In this document: positions 30,966 through 40,865 of the stretch, one piece after another | Numbering within the stretch: the stretch's first letter is position 1 | How the letters are laid out: the number at the start of each line of letters is the position of its first letter | Assembly (NCBI GenBank): GCA_003999685.1 | Contig: CP021226.1 | Coordinates: forward strand, 868,001-932,000 | Length of the DNA stretch: 64,000 bases | DNA from: Taiwanofungus camphoratus | Taxonomy: Eukaryota; Basidiomycota; Agaricomycetes; Polyporales; Taiwanofungaceae | Direction of reading: 5' to 3' | The notes under the pieces: generated by a model | Told to the model about the DNA's origin: nothing | Database searches by the model: none | What the model saw: only the letters and a program-made list of their open reading frames with translations | Translations under genes and position numbers: made by a program

Positions 30966-31496
30966 TCAGTAGCCTTTGATATAGGTTCACAATTATGGGA
31001 ACGGCCAATTGAAATGAGAAACGTGGGTTTGAGAGCACCTTCTGAGCAGTGAGGATACGGTGGTCAAGGACTTCGTCAAAATCTTCAGAGGGAGTGGGAG
31101 GTAGCGGTCGGCTCTCCTCCCTTGCCAGCCTGTCGTGATTTTCCAACACGGCTTGCCAAGCGTCGCTGGCTCTGGAGATGCGGGAGCGGGTGTAAAGGAT
31201 CAGCTCCCTCTGTTCAGCTGGGAGGAAGCTGGTGGAACTATCAGCGTGGAGAATGGCTCTGAGGTTGCGCTCAGCTCGATCCAGGACTTCTTCTAAAGTC
31301 GGGAGAGAAGGGTCAAATGCTGCGCGATCCAGTTCTTCTTCTTGTTCGTAGTCGATATCAAAAGGTCGTTGATAATCCGTGGTGATCAGTACTAATCGTA
31401 TGAGTACGCTGACCTCGCCTTCTTCGAGACCGGTACGGGTCTTTTAGGCACTGTCTTCCTGTGACCTCTCGAACCAGGACGGGTTCGGGTTTATGG

Positions 31497-31507
31497 AGTC
31501 GTATTCT
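31497..31507 (-). promoter_or_regulatory. E2 primer-binding site (self-priming type)
   Basis: The element strand reads AGAATACGACT starting 2 nt after the 5' LTR. The reverse complement is in the LTR at 31741-31751. Confidence 0.85.
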
Positions 31508-31740
31508 AGTGTTACCGGGGGGTTCACCCTGATAATGCTGCAGAAGCTTGAAGCGGTGTGCAGCGAAGGGTCGAAGAGGAACGACGGTGACGACGAGTCA
31601 CAGTCCTCGGTAGTCTTCAACTACAAGCCCTATGTAGTCGCGATAGTCTTTCACGGGCTTCTTGCGGTGCAAAGAGATGTGAGAAAGACTAGCGTGTATT
31701 GGTACTAATGCGTAGTATACTTTAGGAAGGATGAACGAAG

Positions 31741-31786
31741 AGAATACGACTAAGGGAACCTCCAACAGTGGGACCCCCTTCTTATA
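31741..31786 (-). promoter_or_regulatory. E2 core promoter: TATA box and predicted start
   Basis: TATAAG at 31781-31786 lies 30-35 bp above 31751, the 5' end of the 11-nt sequence that pairs with the primer-binding site. The spacing is as expected for a TATA-driven start. Confidence 0.7.
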
Positions 31787-31889
31787 CTGCCACCGCCAAC
31801 CCCCAGGTATACTAGCAGCCCCCCAGAGACCGCATAAGGTGAGAGGAGTCAGCGGCCCGAAAGTACATAACTACCATGGCGTAAGCGGG

Positions 31890-31904
31890 GACGGTCGGCC
31901 CGTC
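31890..31904. promoter_or_regulatory. Candidate Zn2Cys6 site CGG-N5-CCG in E2 U3
   Basis: GACGGTCGGCCCGTC, the counterpart of the E1 site at 14466-14480, at a similar distance above the predicted start. Confidence 0.45.
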
Positions 31905-32016
31905 AGTCAATCTGGGTAAGTAGGGTGTGGAAGGGATGCCGCGCGTCCATGGTGTGACAAACAGAGGGAAAGAAAAAACGAACACGTCTCTAGTCCTACC
32001 CGACAGTAACATCGAC

Positions 32017-32395
32017 TCCCCTGTTGCTGTTGCGCCGAAAGGTGCGCTATGAGCGCCTCGAGCTCCGCCTTGGTCATTGTTGCGATAGTAGCCATTGTGG
32101 TAGGGGTGGTGGGTGTTACGGGTGTGGAAGGAAGTGATGGGAACGTGGGAGTAGTCGGGGTGGCTATCAACGGTGTCAAAGGTATTGACGCAGGAAAGAA
32201 ACCAGCTGGGTCTCTTCCGTCTGGCGGAGGGTTACGTCTGAAGTAGGAGGCTAATTTCTCCTGTGCTCGTCGAGCCGAAATTGTCCCTGCCCACGCGAGT
32301 GGGGAGTTCGGGTAGATCGGATCGAGGTTCTGATCAATGAAAGTCCAACGAAGACGATCGTACAGAAGCGGCGTGTTGTTTACTTGAGCCGGCAA
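32017..32395 (-). CDS. E3 gag, N-terminal part
   Basis: Minus-strand text beginning MPAQVNNTPLLYDRLRW, with a Thr/Pro-rich stretch and a short helix (MTKAELEALIAHLSAQQQQ). It stops at the E2 target site and belongs with 23329-24192. An N-terminal Thr/Pro linker plus coiled helix is common in fungal gypsy gag. Confidence 0.7.
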
Positions 32396-32482
32396 TCCCC
32401 AAGCGGTGGGGTCGACTGTCTCGATGGTAGACGTGGTGTCTAACGGTTAGCCCTACTAGATAAGACTAGGGGCGACTTAGCG

Positions 32483-32494
32483 TAAGTTCGATCT
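32483..32494 (-). promoter_or_regulatory. E3 primer-binding site (self-priming type)
   Basis: The element strand reads AGATCGAACTTA, 2 nt after the 5' LTR. The reverse complement is in the LTR at 32694-32705 (12 nt). Confidence 0.85.
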
Positions 32495-32496
32495 TT

Positions 32497-33050
32497 TGAT
32501 ACAAACTGGTATCAACGATCGGAAAGCCTCGAACGTGAGGACCTGGCTACTAGAGACAGTAGTGGGGCTTTATGGACACTGCGTATGTCCTCCTGGGCGA
32601 AGTCGATAGAGTCGAGCGAGTACTCAAGTACGAAGCGAGAGGTCGCAGGATACGAGTATAAGATTGCTAGTGGTAACTAGCTACTTGGTAACCAGATCGA
32701 ACTTAAGGTCCGACCTACAAAGTACACGGCCTTATATACGTATTCTACTCTGCGCACGGACCATGGCACGTGGTCTAAGAATCAGCATGAGTAAGCGTAA
32801 GTAAGGCGATATGAGTCATCGGGCCGTATTAGCAATCAGTAAGCGTAAGACGGAATGTGTAAGCGGGGCCCGATATGAGTCATAGTCCATGAGTAACCGG
32901 GGCCCGTCCGGGGCCCGTACCGTAAGCAGCAATGAGTCAGGATGCTGCGCAAAGAAGCTGGGCCTACCCGAGGCCCGTCCTAGAAGCGAAAGGTCACAGG
33001 ACCGATCCAAGGTCCGACTGATAAGATGTGCGATGAAAGAAATTGTATCA
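32497..33050 (-). repeat. E3 LTR (5' LTR in element sense)
   Basis: 554 bp. U3 contains repeated GGGGCCCG/CGGGCCCC words (about 32871-32920) that could be factor sites. Confidence 0.96.
32694..32738 (-). promoter_or_regulatory. E3 core promoter: TATA box and predicted start
   Basis: TATATAAG at 32731-32738 lies 27-34 bp above 32704, the predicted 5' end of the self-primer. The same arrangement is found in E2. Confidence 0.7.
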
Positions 33051-33055
33051 TCAAC

Positions 33056-35497
33056 CATGATGCACTGGTAGGAATCATGCGAAAACAGGGCTTCAACAGC
33101 AAGCTCTGTAATTTCATGGCAAATTACTTGATCGGGCGGAAAACCCGATTCTTGTTTAATGGTACCCTGACCGATCCATCTGACTTCGATGTCGGAGTCG
33201 GCCAGGGTTCAAGTTTATCCCCGATTTTATCTGGGGTTTACATTGCACCGGTCATACACAAGTGGGCGCCTGTCCATTTGGTACAATTGGGCTGTACTGG
33301 GACCCAGTTCTACGTGGACAATGGTCTCATCATGGCGGCTTCACAGAAGGCTGTTGACGACAGCCCGCAAGCCCTTGTATTGAAGAACAACGTCATTTTA
33401 GCGGATGTCTTCTATGATCTTGTTGGCGACCTGAACCGTTTAGGTTTAGGCGTAGAAGGAGATAAGTTGGAGTTAATGCACTTCTGGAAGCGCCAGAAGG
33501 GGTATTCGACTTCTCGACCACTTGGACCGGATCTAATCATCCGGACTGATGGACATGACGTCACTTTGTGAGCAAAGGACACCATGCACTATCTTGGGTT
33601 CTTCTTGGACCCCAAGCTTAGCTTCCATGCGCACGTGCGGTTTTATGCCAATAAGGCGGCTAGCACGTGCAACGCACTCCGCATGCTCGGTAACTCGGCA
33701 CGTGGATTCCATCCCATCAACAAGCGGCGGCTCTATATTGTGCACGTTGTCCCGTTGATGCTATACGGTGCTCAACTGTGGTGGAACCCACAGTGGAAGG
33801 GCCTCAAATGGGCTGCAAAAGAATTGCAGACCGCTCAGTCGAGAGCAGCCCAGTGGATTACTGGCTGTTTTAAGACCACACCGATCGGGGCGATGGAGAT
33901 GTTGGGTGGGTTGGTCCCCATCCGCATCCAGGTCGACCGATACATGGAAAAAGCTGCGCTTCAAGCGAGGCGAATTCACGAAGGGCACCCAATGAGGGCT
34001 GCCCTTCCACCCTATTGGGCGACCAACGTCACCAATATCACTGCGCCATGGCCGCTTAATTCGCGCCGTGGCAAAAAACAGGCTGTCACCCCTATGACGT
34101 TCATAGATCACATCGGGCGACAGTTATCAGAAGACTTTGCACCACTCCATCTGAAGATGCAGCCCGGTGATCGGGTCGTGGATTGGTACATTGATCGCTT
34201 CAAGCGGGTGTTCCTGGACGGAAAGGGTCCAAACAAACGCTCACCAGAATTCGCCAACTGGTTGGAGTTCACCTGGTGGCCGGAATTCCGGCACCAGCTG
34301 GCCCAGCCAGAAGGGCGAATGTTGTTCACTGATGGGTCGTATACAATTGCGCCAACAGTGAGATCAGGTAGCGCGTGGCTCGTCATTGACGGGGAAGACC
34401 ACGTTGCCCATGGGAAGTTCGGGGCCGGCAAGGTCCAGAGCTTCGATGCGGAGATGCTAGCATTGGCGTGCAGGCTGCGTGAAGCGGTCCGTGACGTCCC
34501 TGCCCACATCACCACCCTTATAGTCTGTTCCGATAACCAATCGGCACTCAACCGAATTTTCAAGCCGGAGGTCGGGCCGTTGCAGATGGCAGCAGTCATG
34601 GCCTCTCAACACGTCCGAGCGTTCCTCGATGCTGATGAACACCGATGCATTGTCCTTTTTTGGGTTCCATCCCATAAAGGCATTTTTCAGAACGAGTTCG
34701 TTGATGAACTCGCGAAGAAAGCATTGGATGATCCCCAACCGGAATTCATCTCACAATCAATGGCCCTTGCTCGTGTCAAGGCAAGGGTCAAAAAGCGCTG
34801 GGGGACATTAGTTGACAATCCCAGCTATTGCGGTCACCGGTTATGGAAAGTAACCGAGGATGCCCTACCGCTGCACGGAACCACGGCCAAGGGCACGTGG
34901 GTCCTGAAGGCAGCTGGCAAGTCCAACAAGGAGGTGGCACGCATGTGTCGCGTGCTCACCAACCATTTCCCAGACAGTGAATACCGCTCTAGATTCAATA
35001 TCCCAGGCCCTCATCTCTGCTTGTGCGGAGCGGAGGAAACCAGGGAACATGTGCTCTTCGACTGCCCATTCTGGGTCAGAACGAAGCGCCAACAGGGTCC
35101 TCGAGACCCGCTTCTGATGGGGCCCCCTGAACAGAGGGGATGGACCCCGGATGACATTATGGAGTTCCTTCGGCTCAACCCGATGGTCTCCACATTTGAT
35201 TGGGCAGAGATTCTAGCGGAATCTCTGCTTGAAGCTGAAGCTGCGCGCACGAGAACATTCACTCGTGCTCGTCTTATGTGCCACACTATCGGAAGACAAG
35301 CGGCATGGCAGCGGTTCCATGCGGACCGACATTTAGATCCCAGTATGACCACAGCCCTGGGTGGAAAATACCGTGATTTCTGTGAATGGTATGACGCCAA
35401 TGCAAAGGCGTTTGAACTATACCATAATTGGGTAGATGAGGGGATAGCGGAACCCAGTATTCGCGACAACCCCCCTATCCACCTGAACGATAACTGA
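33056..35497 (+). pseudogene. LINE reverse transcriptase C-terminal part and RNase H
   Basis: Continues the LINE frame after E3: VGQGSSLSPILSGVYIAP (RT), then the active-site box as YVDNGLIM, where family members have YVDD. An in-frame TGA at 33569-33571 follows (CGA to TGA is the simplest origin), and the frame reopens to 35497. The thumb/linker (LGFFLDPKLSFHAHV, LYGAQLWWNP) leads to an RNase H with FTDGSYT, a Glu in DAEMLALACRLREA, VCSDNQSALN and WVPSHKGIFQNEFVDELAKKA. The C-terminal motif CLCGAEETREHVLFDC is usual for fungal LINEs. The two defects make the RT inactive. Confidence 0.9.
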
Positions 35498-35812
35498 GGC
35501 CTGAAACCTGTAGGGCTAAACTCAGTCCATAGGGTGTAATACTGACGGTACGGGATCACTGGGCTGAGTAAAACACATAGAGCGTGAAAAGCGGGTTGGG
35601 CGAGGATTGGATACGGCGTCCTATGGATGACTGTACCTTTCCTTTTGCAGGCTTTGTTGGATTATATGCCCACGCCACATAACGAGGACACTGAAAACTG
35701 TAGGTGTACCGCTCATGAGGGTGCGGATGCCCACTTATTATCATTATTACTCTACATGTACCTACGTTGTATGGAGTATAAACCCGAAGAATTTAAATAA
35801 AAAAAAAAAAAA
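35498..35812 (+). other. LINE 3' untranslated region and poly-A tail
   Basis: Non-coding, ending AATTTAAAT and 14 A residues at 35799-35812. The target duplication overlaps the last two A. Confidence 0.8.
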
Positions 35813-36089
35813 GTTGGAATGCACCTATTTATACACAGCAATCAATCAGATGCGGGACAGCCACGATATTTGTTGGCAGTGACGGCAATTTTGAACCATC
35901 GGAAGGATCATGACAGTTTTGACAGCGAGGCAGTGTGGGATTGAGCACCCGGGAGTTTCATAGCACCGGTTGTTACAAAGATGCAGCTCAGAATGGCGTC
36001 AGATGGCGTTGCAACACCGCCTACGACTGCGGAGCATCACATGTTGGAGACGAGAGTGGGTTGATGCTGTGAAGTCTCGTCGAACGACT

Positions 36090-36112
36090 GGATGACTTTC
36101 CGTAAGGATTTA
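36090..36112. repeat. Harbinger left terminal inverted repeat
   Basis: 23 bp, the exact reverse complement of 40843-40865. Confidence 0.88.
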
Positions 36113-36199
36113 GAACCAACATTTTAGCTCTAAATGTTGCCTGGTGGAGCTTGAACTGATTTACGGACTCATGCTGTAAACTGTAAGCTCATTTAGAAT

Positions 36200-37639
36200 A
36201 TGATTACGCTGCTGCCGTTGTCGCTACACGCTGGCTGTTGCTTTCATCGTCGTTCAGTTCCGATGCTGGGTCCTTTCAACGACATAGAAGACGAACAAGA
36301 AGATGATGAATATCTTCAGCAAGCTGCACTCGCTGCGACCTTGCTCCTAGGTGCTGAAAAAGCACGAAAAGCCAGGGAGTCCCACCGTCAGCGGCTCTAT
36401 CTCTGCCGGGCTGAACTTATGCCCAAACCTCGCGAAGATAGCGCATGGCAGCGCCTCTTTAAGAGTCAGAACGATCACACCTTCATCACTACAATGGGGG
36501 TGGATGTTGCAACATTCTATTATATTCTTGATTCAGGCTTCACAGCAGCATGGGGCATGATGCCCATCCCTCGGAATGACACCAACACATATGGTCGACC
36601 GCGACCTGGTGCGCACTCACTAGATGCAGCAGGCGCATTGGGGTTGTACCTTCATTACATCAACTCTTCAATGACGGAAACCAGCCTGGAGGAAATATTC
36701 GCACTCATCCCTGCTACCGTGAACCGATACCTTGCATTTACTCGTGCGATCCTGTTGAGTGTGCTGCGTTATATTCCTGAAGGTGCCATACGATGGCCGT
36801 GCGATCGTGAGTTTAATGAGCTTTCACTTCTTATCCAGGTAAGTATGACCATATACTGCTTTCTTATATCACTTACATTTTTTCAGGCGCGCCATCCTCT
36901 CTTGAATGGTGCATTTGGAGGGATCGATGGACTTAATCTCCCTGTGCAGACTGCGGACGACCCAATGATCGAAAATGCGACGTTTAATGGGTGGTTACAT
37001 ACACACTGCACTAGCGGAGTGTTCGTGTTTTCACCAAAAGGTATATACTTTATAGCTGGTGCTTTCAGATCTATTCAAAGACTCTATTTTCTTTCAGGAC
37101 TGATTATATCATGCAATCTCAACGCGCCGGGCAGCTGGCATGATGCCCATGTGGCTCGGCCAATATTCAATCAGCTGCGTGACGAGACTCCTGAGGGCTA
37201 TTACTTAGTTGCTGATACTGCCTTTCCATGAGGAGCTGCAGATATTGCTGGTGCCATCAAGGCACCCATCAAGCAAGGCCAACAACTTCCTGAGGATCCT
37301 CAAGAATATTGCGCCGCTATAAGCTTCGATCGTGAACTTCTTTCGTATCGACAGACAGCTGAATGGGGTATGCGAGGCCTCCAGGGCTCATTTGGTCGCC
37401 TTCGTCTACCACTCAATATCAACGATGATGAGGGTCGAGGCGATTTTTTAGAGATTTGTGCTCGTATGAACAATGTTCGTGCTTCCTTGGTTGGGATCAA
37501 CCAAATTCGAAGTGTGTACATACCAATTTGGAGGCAGTCGGAGGCAGCAGATCTCTGGGATAGCTTTGATAGGATGCTCTTTCGTGATGTTCAGCATGGT
37601 GATAGAGTAGCTCGCTTTCACCTTGCTAATACATATTAA
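36200..37639 (+). pseudogene. Harbinger DDE transposase (DDE_Tnp_4 type)
   Basis: Starts at ATG 36200, or at the later in-frame ATG near 36263. Two short introns fit: 36839-36886 (GTAAGT...TTTCAG) and 37041-37097. Joined text gives the family core: first Asp in GAFGGIDGLNLPV, second Asp in LNAPGSWHDAHV, Glu in TAEWGMRGLQGSF. An in-frame TGA at 37229-37231 follows ADTAFP where an Arg codon is expected. The frame stays open after it to TAA at 37637-37639, so a single nonsense change disables it. The enzyme would cut and paste the element. Confident family call; the exact start is uncertain. Confidence 0.85.
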
Positions 37640-37835
37640 CAACATCAAATTAGGGTATTATGTACATGAATCAGAAAGACTATATAGTACTGAGTTCAGG
37701 GGTATTCATGTACGGATATCTGTTATGTGATGTATATCATTAGGTGAGCATTAATGAACGACTTGAGATGTTGATGATAAAAATTAGTTAGACCATGTAA
37801 GGACAGAACAAAGCATATCACGATGTTGGGTCATA

Positions 37836-40322
37836 CTATACATTGTCTGCAATATTCACAGAGAACTTGGCAATGCAACGTCGATGTGGAGTGATTGTGA
37901 GTGTGTACGCAATGTCTTCAGTAGGTTCCGTACGTTGTGCTGCAGCAGCTGCTGCCAATGCCTGCAACCCAGTCTCTGACTGAGCATTGCTGCCAATGTC
38001 TGATAGTTGTGATGTTGCACTGTCGACAGCAAGGGCTGTTGATGATCCAGTTTGAGAGGTTGAAGCCCGAGTCTCCATAGGATGTGATGGGCCGGCCTGA
38101 GGGGTGCACAGAGGATCAGTATGATGTGACCACTGGCTGTTTGATGGCCCAGGGTCAGATACAGGTAACGGAAATGCCTCTTGGTCTCTCCAGCAAGACT
38201 GGTCTGGACTGTAGTATGTCACGGGTAAATCGTCAGGATAAGTGTTCCAGTGCGGACTTGAAGGTCTTCCGGTGGCTGATGATTGTATATTCTCAGCTGG
38301 CATCCAGTTAGATGGTCCAGGAGCAGATGAGTGCTCTAACCTGCGAGATTGTGAGGGTGGTCTGACAGGCGACTCGTGGTGATAATCGTGATGATTATGG
38401 GCTTGCACCATCGAGGGCCAATTGGCTCCTAGCTCTGCATTGCTGTTGTCGAAATGTGTATCTGGCCCAACTCATGGCTGTACGGGAGAGCTGTACTCAA
38501 ACTCTGTTCGACTACTGCGCACAGGAGAGCCAAAGTGTGTGTTCGTTCCAGTGCTGGCAGGTGAACTCCAGCCACCACGGCCCATAAACTTCAAGCGATC
38601 ATAAAACCGCAGCTCGCTCTCCAATTGGTCTGCACGTCGTGTTTCTGAGCTGAGACGATCAAGGAGGGTGTCCATCCTTCCCTGTGTGTCTCGCATCTGG
38701 ACCAGTACAGCATTTAGAATGCTTGTTTGAACATTGTGGGCAGCACGAGCATCTTCACGAGCTGCCTGAGCTTCAGGATCAAAGGTGGCTGCAATGTTAT
38801 CGAGAAGGCTATGCGTGATGGCAGGACGAGAACGCTTGACTGCAACAGGACCTGCTGTTGTTGAATTGCTCGTACGCACAGAACTTGAAGGCTTATAACC
38901 TCCAAGCTTGGCTTTCTTGCTTGCTGGTGATGTCCTGTGTATCAGTGGTTTCTTCTCGCTGTTGTCGTCTTCATTTCCCGAGCTCAGAATTTCGATAACA
39001 TCTGGATTGTGCTGACCTGCTTCACCGTCATCAGGGTCACCATTGCCATCAATCCGAGAATCATTCAGAGGTCGTGCATGTGCTCGTTGATTGATAAGCT
39101 CGTCAATTGCCCATGCGTGCTCAATAGATGGAGGGACTTCTGTGTTACCCGTTGGCTTTGGAGTTCGAACCATCTGGACGAAGACAATTGAAGTTGTAAC
39201 CATGAGAACGAACTTGACACAGGGTGAGTTTCACGTACTGCATCCCATTTTGATCTGAATGCTCGAACGTTACGTTCAGTGCGACCCTCTTTCTTTGCCC
39301 ATTAATTGAATCGCACCACCACTTGTGCCCATTCATCAGGTCCAATGGGTAAAATCTCCTGTATAAGTTTACACATCTGGTAAAGATCGGAATCCCCATA
39401 GCCAGATGCTCCAGGCTGCCGACCTGAGTGTCTCACAGGAGCCTCGGGTGATCGCACTCTTTTCTGACTGCGAGAACCCCCAGAAGAACTTTCAGGTATG
39501 CCTCTCGCTTTCTGCTTGCCCTTCGATTTCGATGTTTGCACCTTTGCTGACCTAGATACATTGATCGCAGGTTTCTTTTTGCGAGTGCTTCCTGACTCAA
39601 GTGCCTTTTTTTTGTGTTGAACAGGTTCTTCATTCTCGCTATCTGAAGAAGCAGCAGGTGGAAGTGGGTCATCATCGATTGGAGAACAATCACGATCGAT
39701 TCCTTGGGAGCTGGAAGCCAGATAACGGCCATCTTCAGTGGGCTCAACAGGTGCGTTGACGGCTCGTTGCTTGCCTCTGGCCTTTGCTGAGAGTGGCGGC
39801 GGCTGTGGATAATCACAAGGATCTTCCTTGTCACTGTCCACAGATGGTTGTGCTCGAGTATGTGAGAACACAGGCACCTGTCTTTCTCTATATGGTCCCA
39901 AAGTTGGAGATTGATTATGCGAAGATAATTGCTGTGGTTGAGAAGGGACATAGGACATTGAATTAAAGGAGGACTGAGGTAAGAATTGAGATTGGTAAGG
40001 AGTGGACGTGTGAAATGAATTCGGAAAGGACAGGTGAGACGACGCTGCATGTTGTGTCCCCATTTGGTATGAAACCGCCCCCTCTCTATTAGCGCCAGCC
40101 CCTCTGTATGTAGGACGAGGCAATGGACGCTGCAAAACATCACCTGATGAGTTAGCAAATCAACTCACAGATTGTACAGATACGTACAGGCAGTCTTGGG
40201 GTATCAGGGTATACAGCGGAATTGTAAACGGAGCTTGGTTGAATGGAATTATGTTGAAGGGTATTTGAGGCTTGGATCCTTCTCCCCGACTGTTGTCGGT
40301 CAGATGGACGGCCTGCACTCAT
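37836..40322 (-). pseudogene. Harbinger partner protein, DUF6818/Myb-like DNA-binding
   Basis: The likely start is ATG at 40320-40322 (MSAGRPSDRQQ), with an intron beginning GTACGT near 40190. Exon 2 is a Ser/Pro/basic-rich region ending in GYGDSDLYQMCKLIQEILPIGPDEWAQVV, the start of a DUF6818/Myb-like domain. A TAA at 39302-39304 stands where the domain continues as WAKKEGRTERNVRAFRSKWD. An intron then leads to MVRTPKPTGNTEVPPSIEHAWAIDELIN, the end of the same domain. A coiled-coil tail follows (ADQLESELRFYDRLKF). Another in-frame TGA (38472-38474) precedes further open sequence to 37836. In Harbinger elements the partner binds the ends and brings the transposase to the nucleus; that role is known for the family, inferred here. 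Confidence 0.7.
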
Positions 40323-40842
40323 GAGTTAAGAAATGTTGAGGATGCAAAAACAAAGATTTCTGAGAGGTAGGAACTTGAATGGTGACATGAAGACCATCTT
40401 GAATATATTTTTACCCTCTGTCCGATCTAACATACACCCCGTACCACCGCCGAACTTGGATTTCGTGCTATCAAGGACACCGACAACTTGCTATACCATA
40501 TATAGATGGTCGCAACCCAAATATGGTTAGTTTGCTCAACTTCTCTCGCTGTAAATTACAGACTTTAGAAGGGGGGGGTACCCCCCTCGTTCTAAATTCC
40601 TCATTATCGGACAGCATCAACATGAGATCTCATGAGATCGGAACTGGTTACCATGCTTCACGCCTACCGAAACAGCCCGATGGTGTTTAATACAATATGC
40701 AAATATGTTGTCGCGGCGGCATGGGCGGCAACTACTGGCACTATGCCTTTTTCAGCTCTGAAATTGTAACTCAGACGTTTTACGGCGGTCCTCCAGGACG
40801 CGTCTGGCGACAAATTTAGGATTTACAGCGCTGTGTGTGCTG

Positions 40843-40865
40843 TAAATCCTTACGGAAAGTCATCC
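40843..40865. repeat. Harbinger right terminal inverted repeat
   Basis: 23 bp, the exact reverse complement of the left end, with ACT target repeat just outside. Confidence 0.88.

Larger units (their letters stand above)
24273..32011 (-). mobile_element. E2: youngest Ty3/Gypsy chromovirus, inserted in E3 gag
   Basis: A fossil LTR retrotransposon of 7,739 bp with two 502-bp LTRs that I find identical by eye, ends TGTTAC...GTAACA and a TCGAC target duplication. Parts in minus-strand order: 5' LTR, self-priming site, gag with a Gly/Pro-rich segment and a knuckle, protease-RT, RNase H-integrase-chromodomain, a CCHC ORF overlapping the pol tail, polypurine tract, 3' LTR. Zero LTR divergence means a very recent insertion. 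It looks close to whole, with about one or two breaks. Its pol is closely related to that of E1. Confidence 0.95.
31510..32011 (-). repeat. E2 LTR (5' LTR in element sense)
   Basis: 502 bp. The predicted start at 31751 gives U3 of about 260 bp and R+U5 of about 242 bp. Confidence 0.97.
18239..33050 (-). mobile_element. E3: Ty3/Gypsy chromovirus in the LINE RT, itself split by E2
   Basis: A fossil LTR retrotransposon with 554-bp LTRs at 18239-18792 and 32497-33050, TGATAC...GTATCA ends, and TCAAC target duplications at 18234-18238 and 33051-33055. Without E2 it is about 7.07 kb. Parts in minus-strand order: 5' LTR, self-priming site, gag (start at 32017-32395, rest at 23329-24192), protease-RT, RNase H-integrase-chromodomain, a small CCHC ORF, polypurine tract, 3' LTR. 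The LTRs differ at 7 of 554 positions (about 1.3%), all transitions, so it is the oldest of the three. Apart from the E2 insertion it has about one break. Confidence 0.95.
7312..35812 (+). mobile_element. LINE (APE-RT-RNase H, Tad-like), split by nested insertions
   Basis: A non-LTR retrotransposon whose pieces lie at 7312-8007, 14584-16207, 17976-18238 and 33056-35812. Together they make about 5.3 kb. It ends in 14 A residues (35799-35812) and is bracketed by a 12-bp repeat, 7300-7311 and 35811-35822, identical at 11 of 12 positions. The pieces carry, in order, a Ser/Pro-rich leader, an apurinic endonuclease, a reverse transcriptase, an RNase H and a C-terminal CxC...H...C motif. The frame runs on across all three insertion points once each insert and its target repeat are set aside. 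It is dead: there is an in-frame TGA at 33569-33571, and the RT active-site box reads YVDN in place of YVDD (Asn codon 33320-33322). Tad-like is my family call from domain order and fungal host; the clade needs a tree. Confidence 0.9.
36090..40865. mobile_element. PIF/Harbinger-like DNA transposon
   Basis: 4,776 bp between perfect 23-bp inverted ends (36090-36112 and 40843-40865, starting GGATGACTTTCC). ACT on both sides (36087-36089, 40866-40868) gives a 3-bp target repeat, the size used by this superfamily although the usual target is TWA. It carries two convergent genes: a DDE transposase on the plus strand and a DUF6818/Myb-like protein on the minus strand, the two-gene plan of PIF/Harbinger. 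Both genes have in-frame stops, so it is not autonomous now. A second palindrome (GGATTTACAGC at 40819-40829, mirrored at 40839-40849) lies just inside the right end. Confidence 0.85.

Noticed and set aside
36113-36180. Inner GGATTTA/TAAATCC palindromes considered as the true Harbinger ends
   Set aside because: The perfect 23-bp match extends outward to 36090 and 40865 and is bordered by a 3-bp direct repeat, so the outer ends are preferred.
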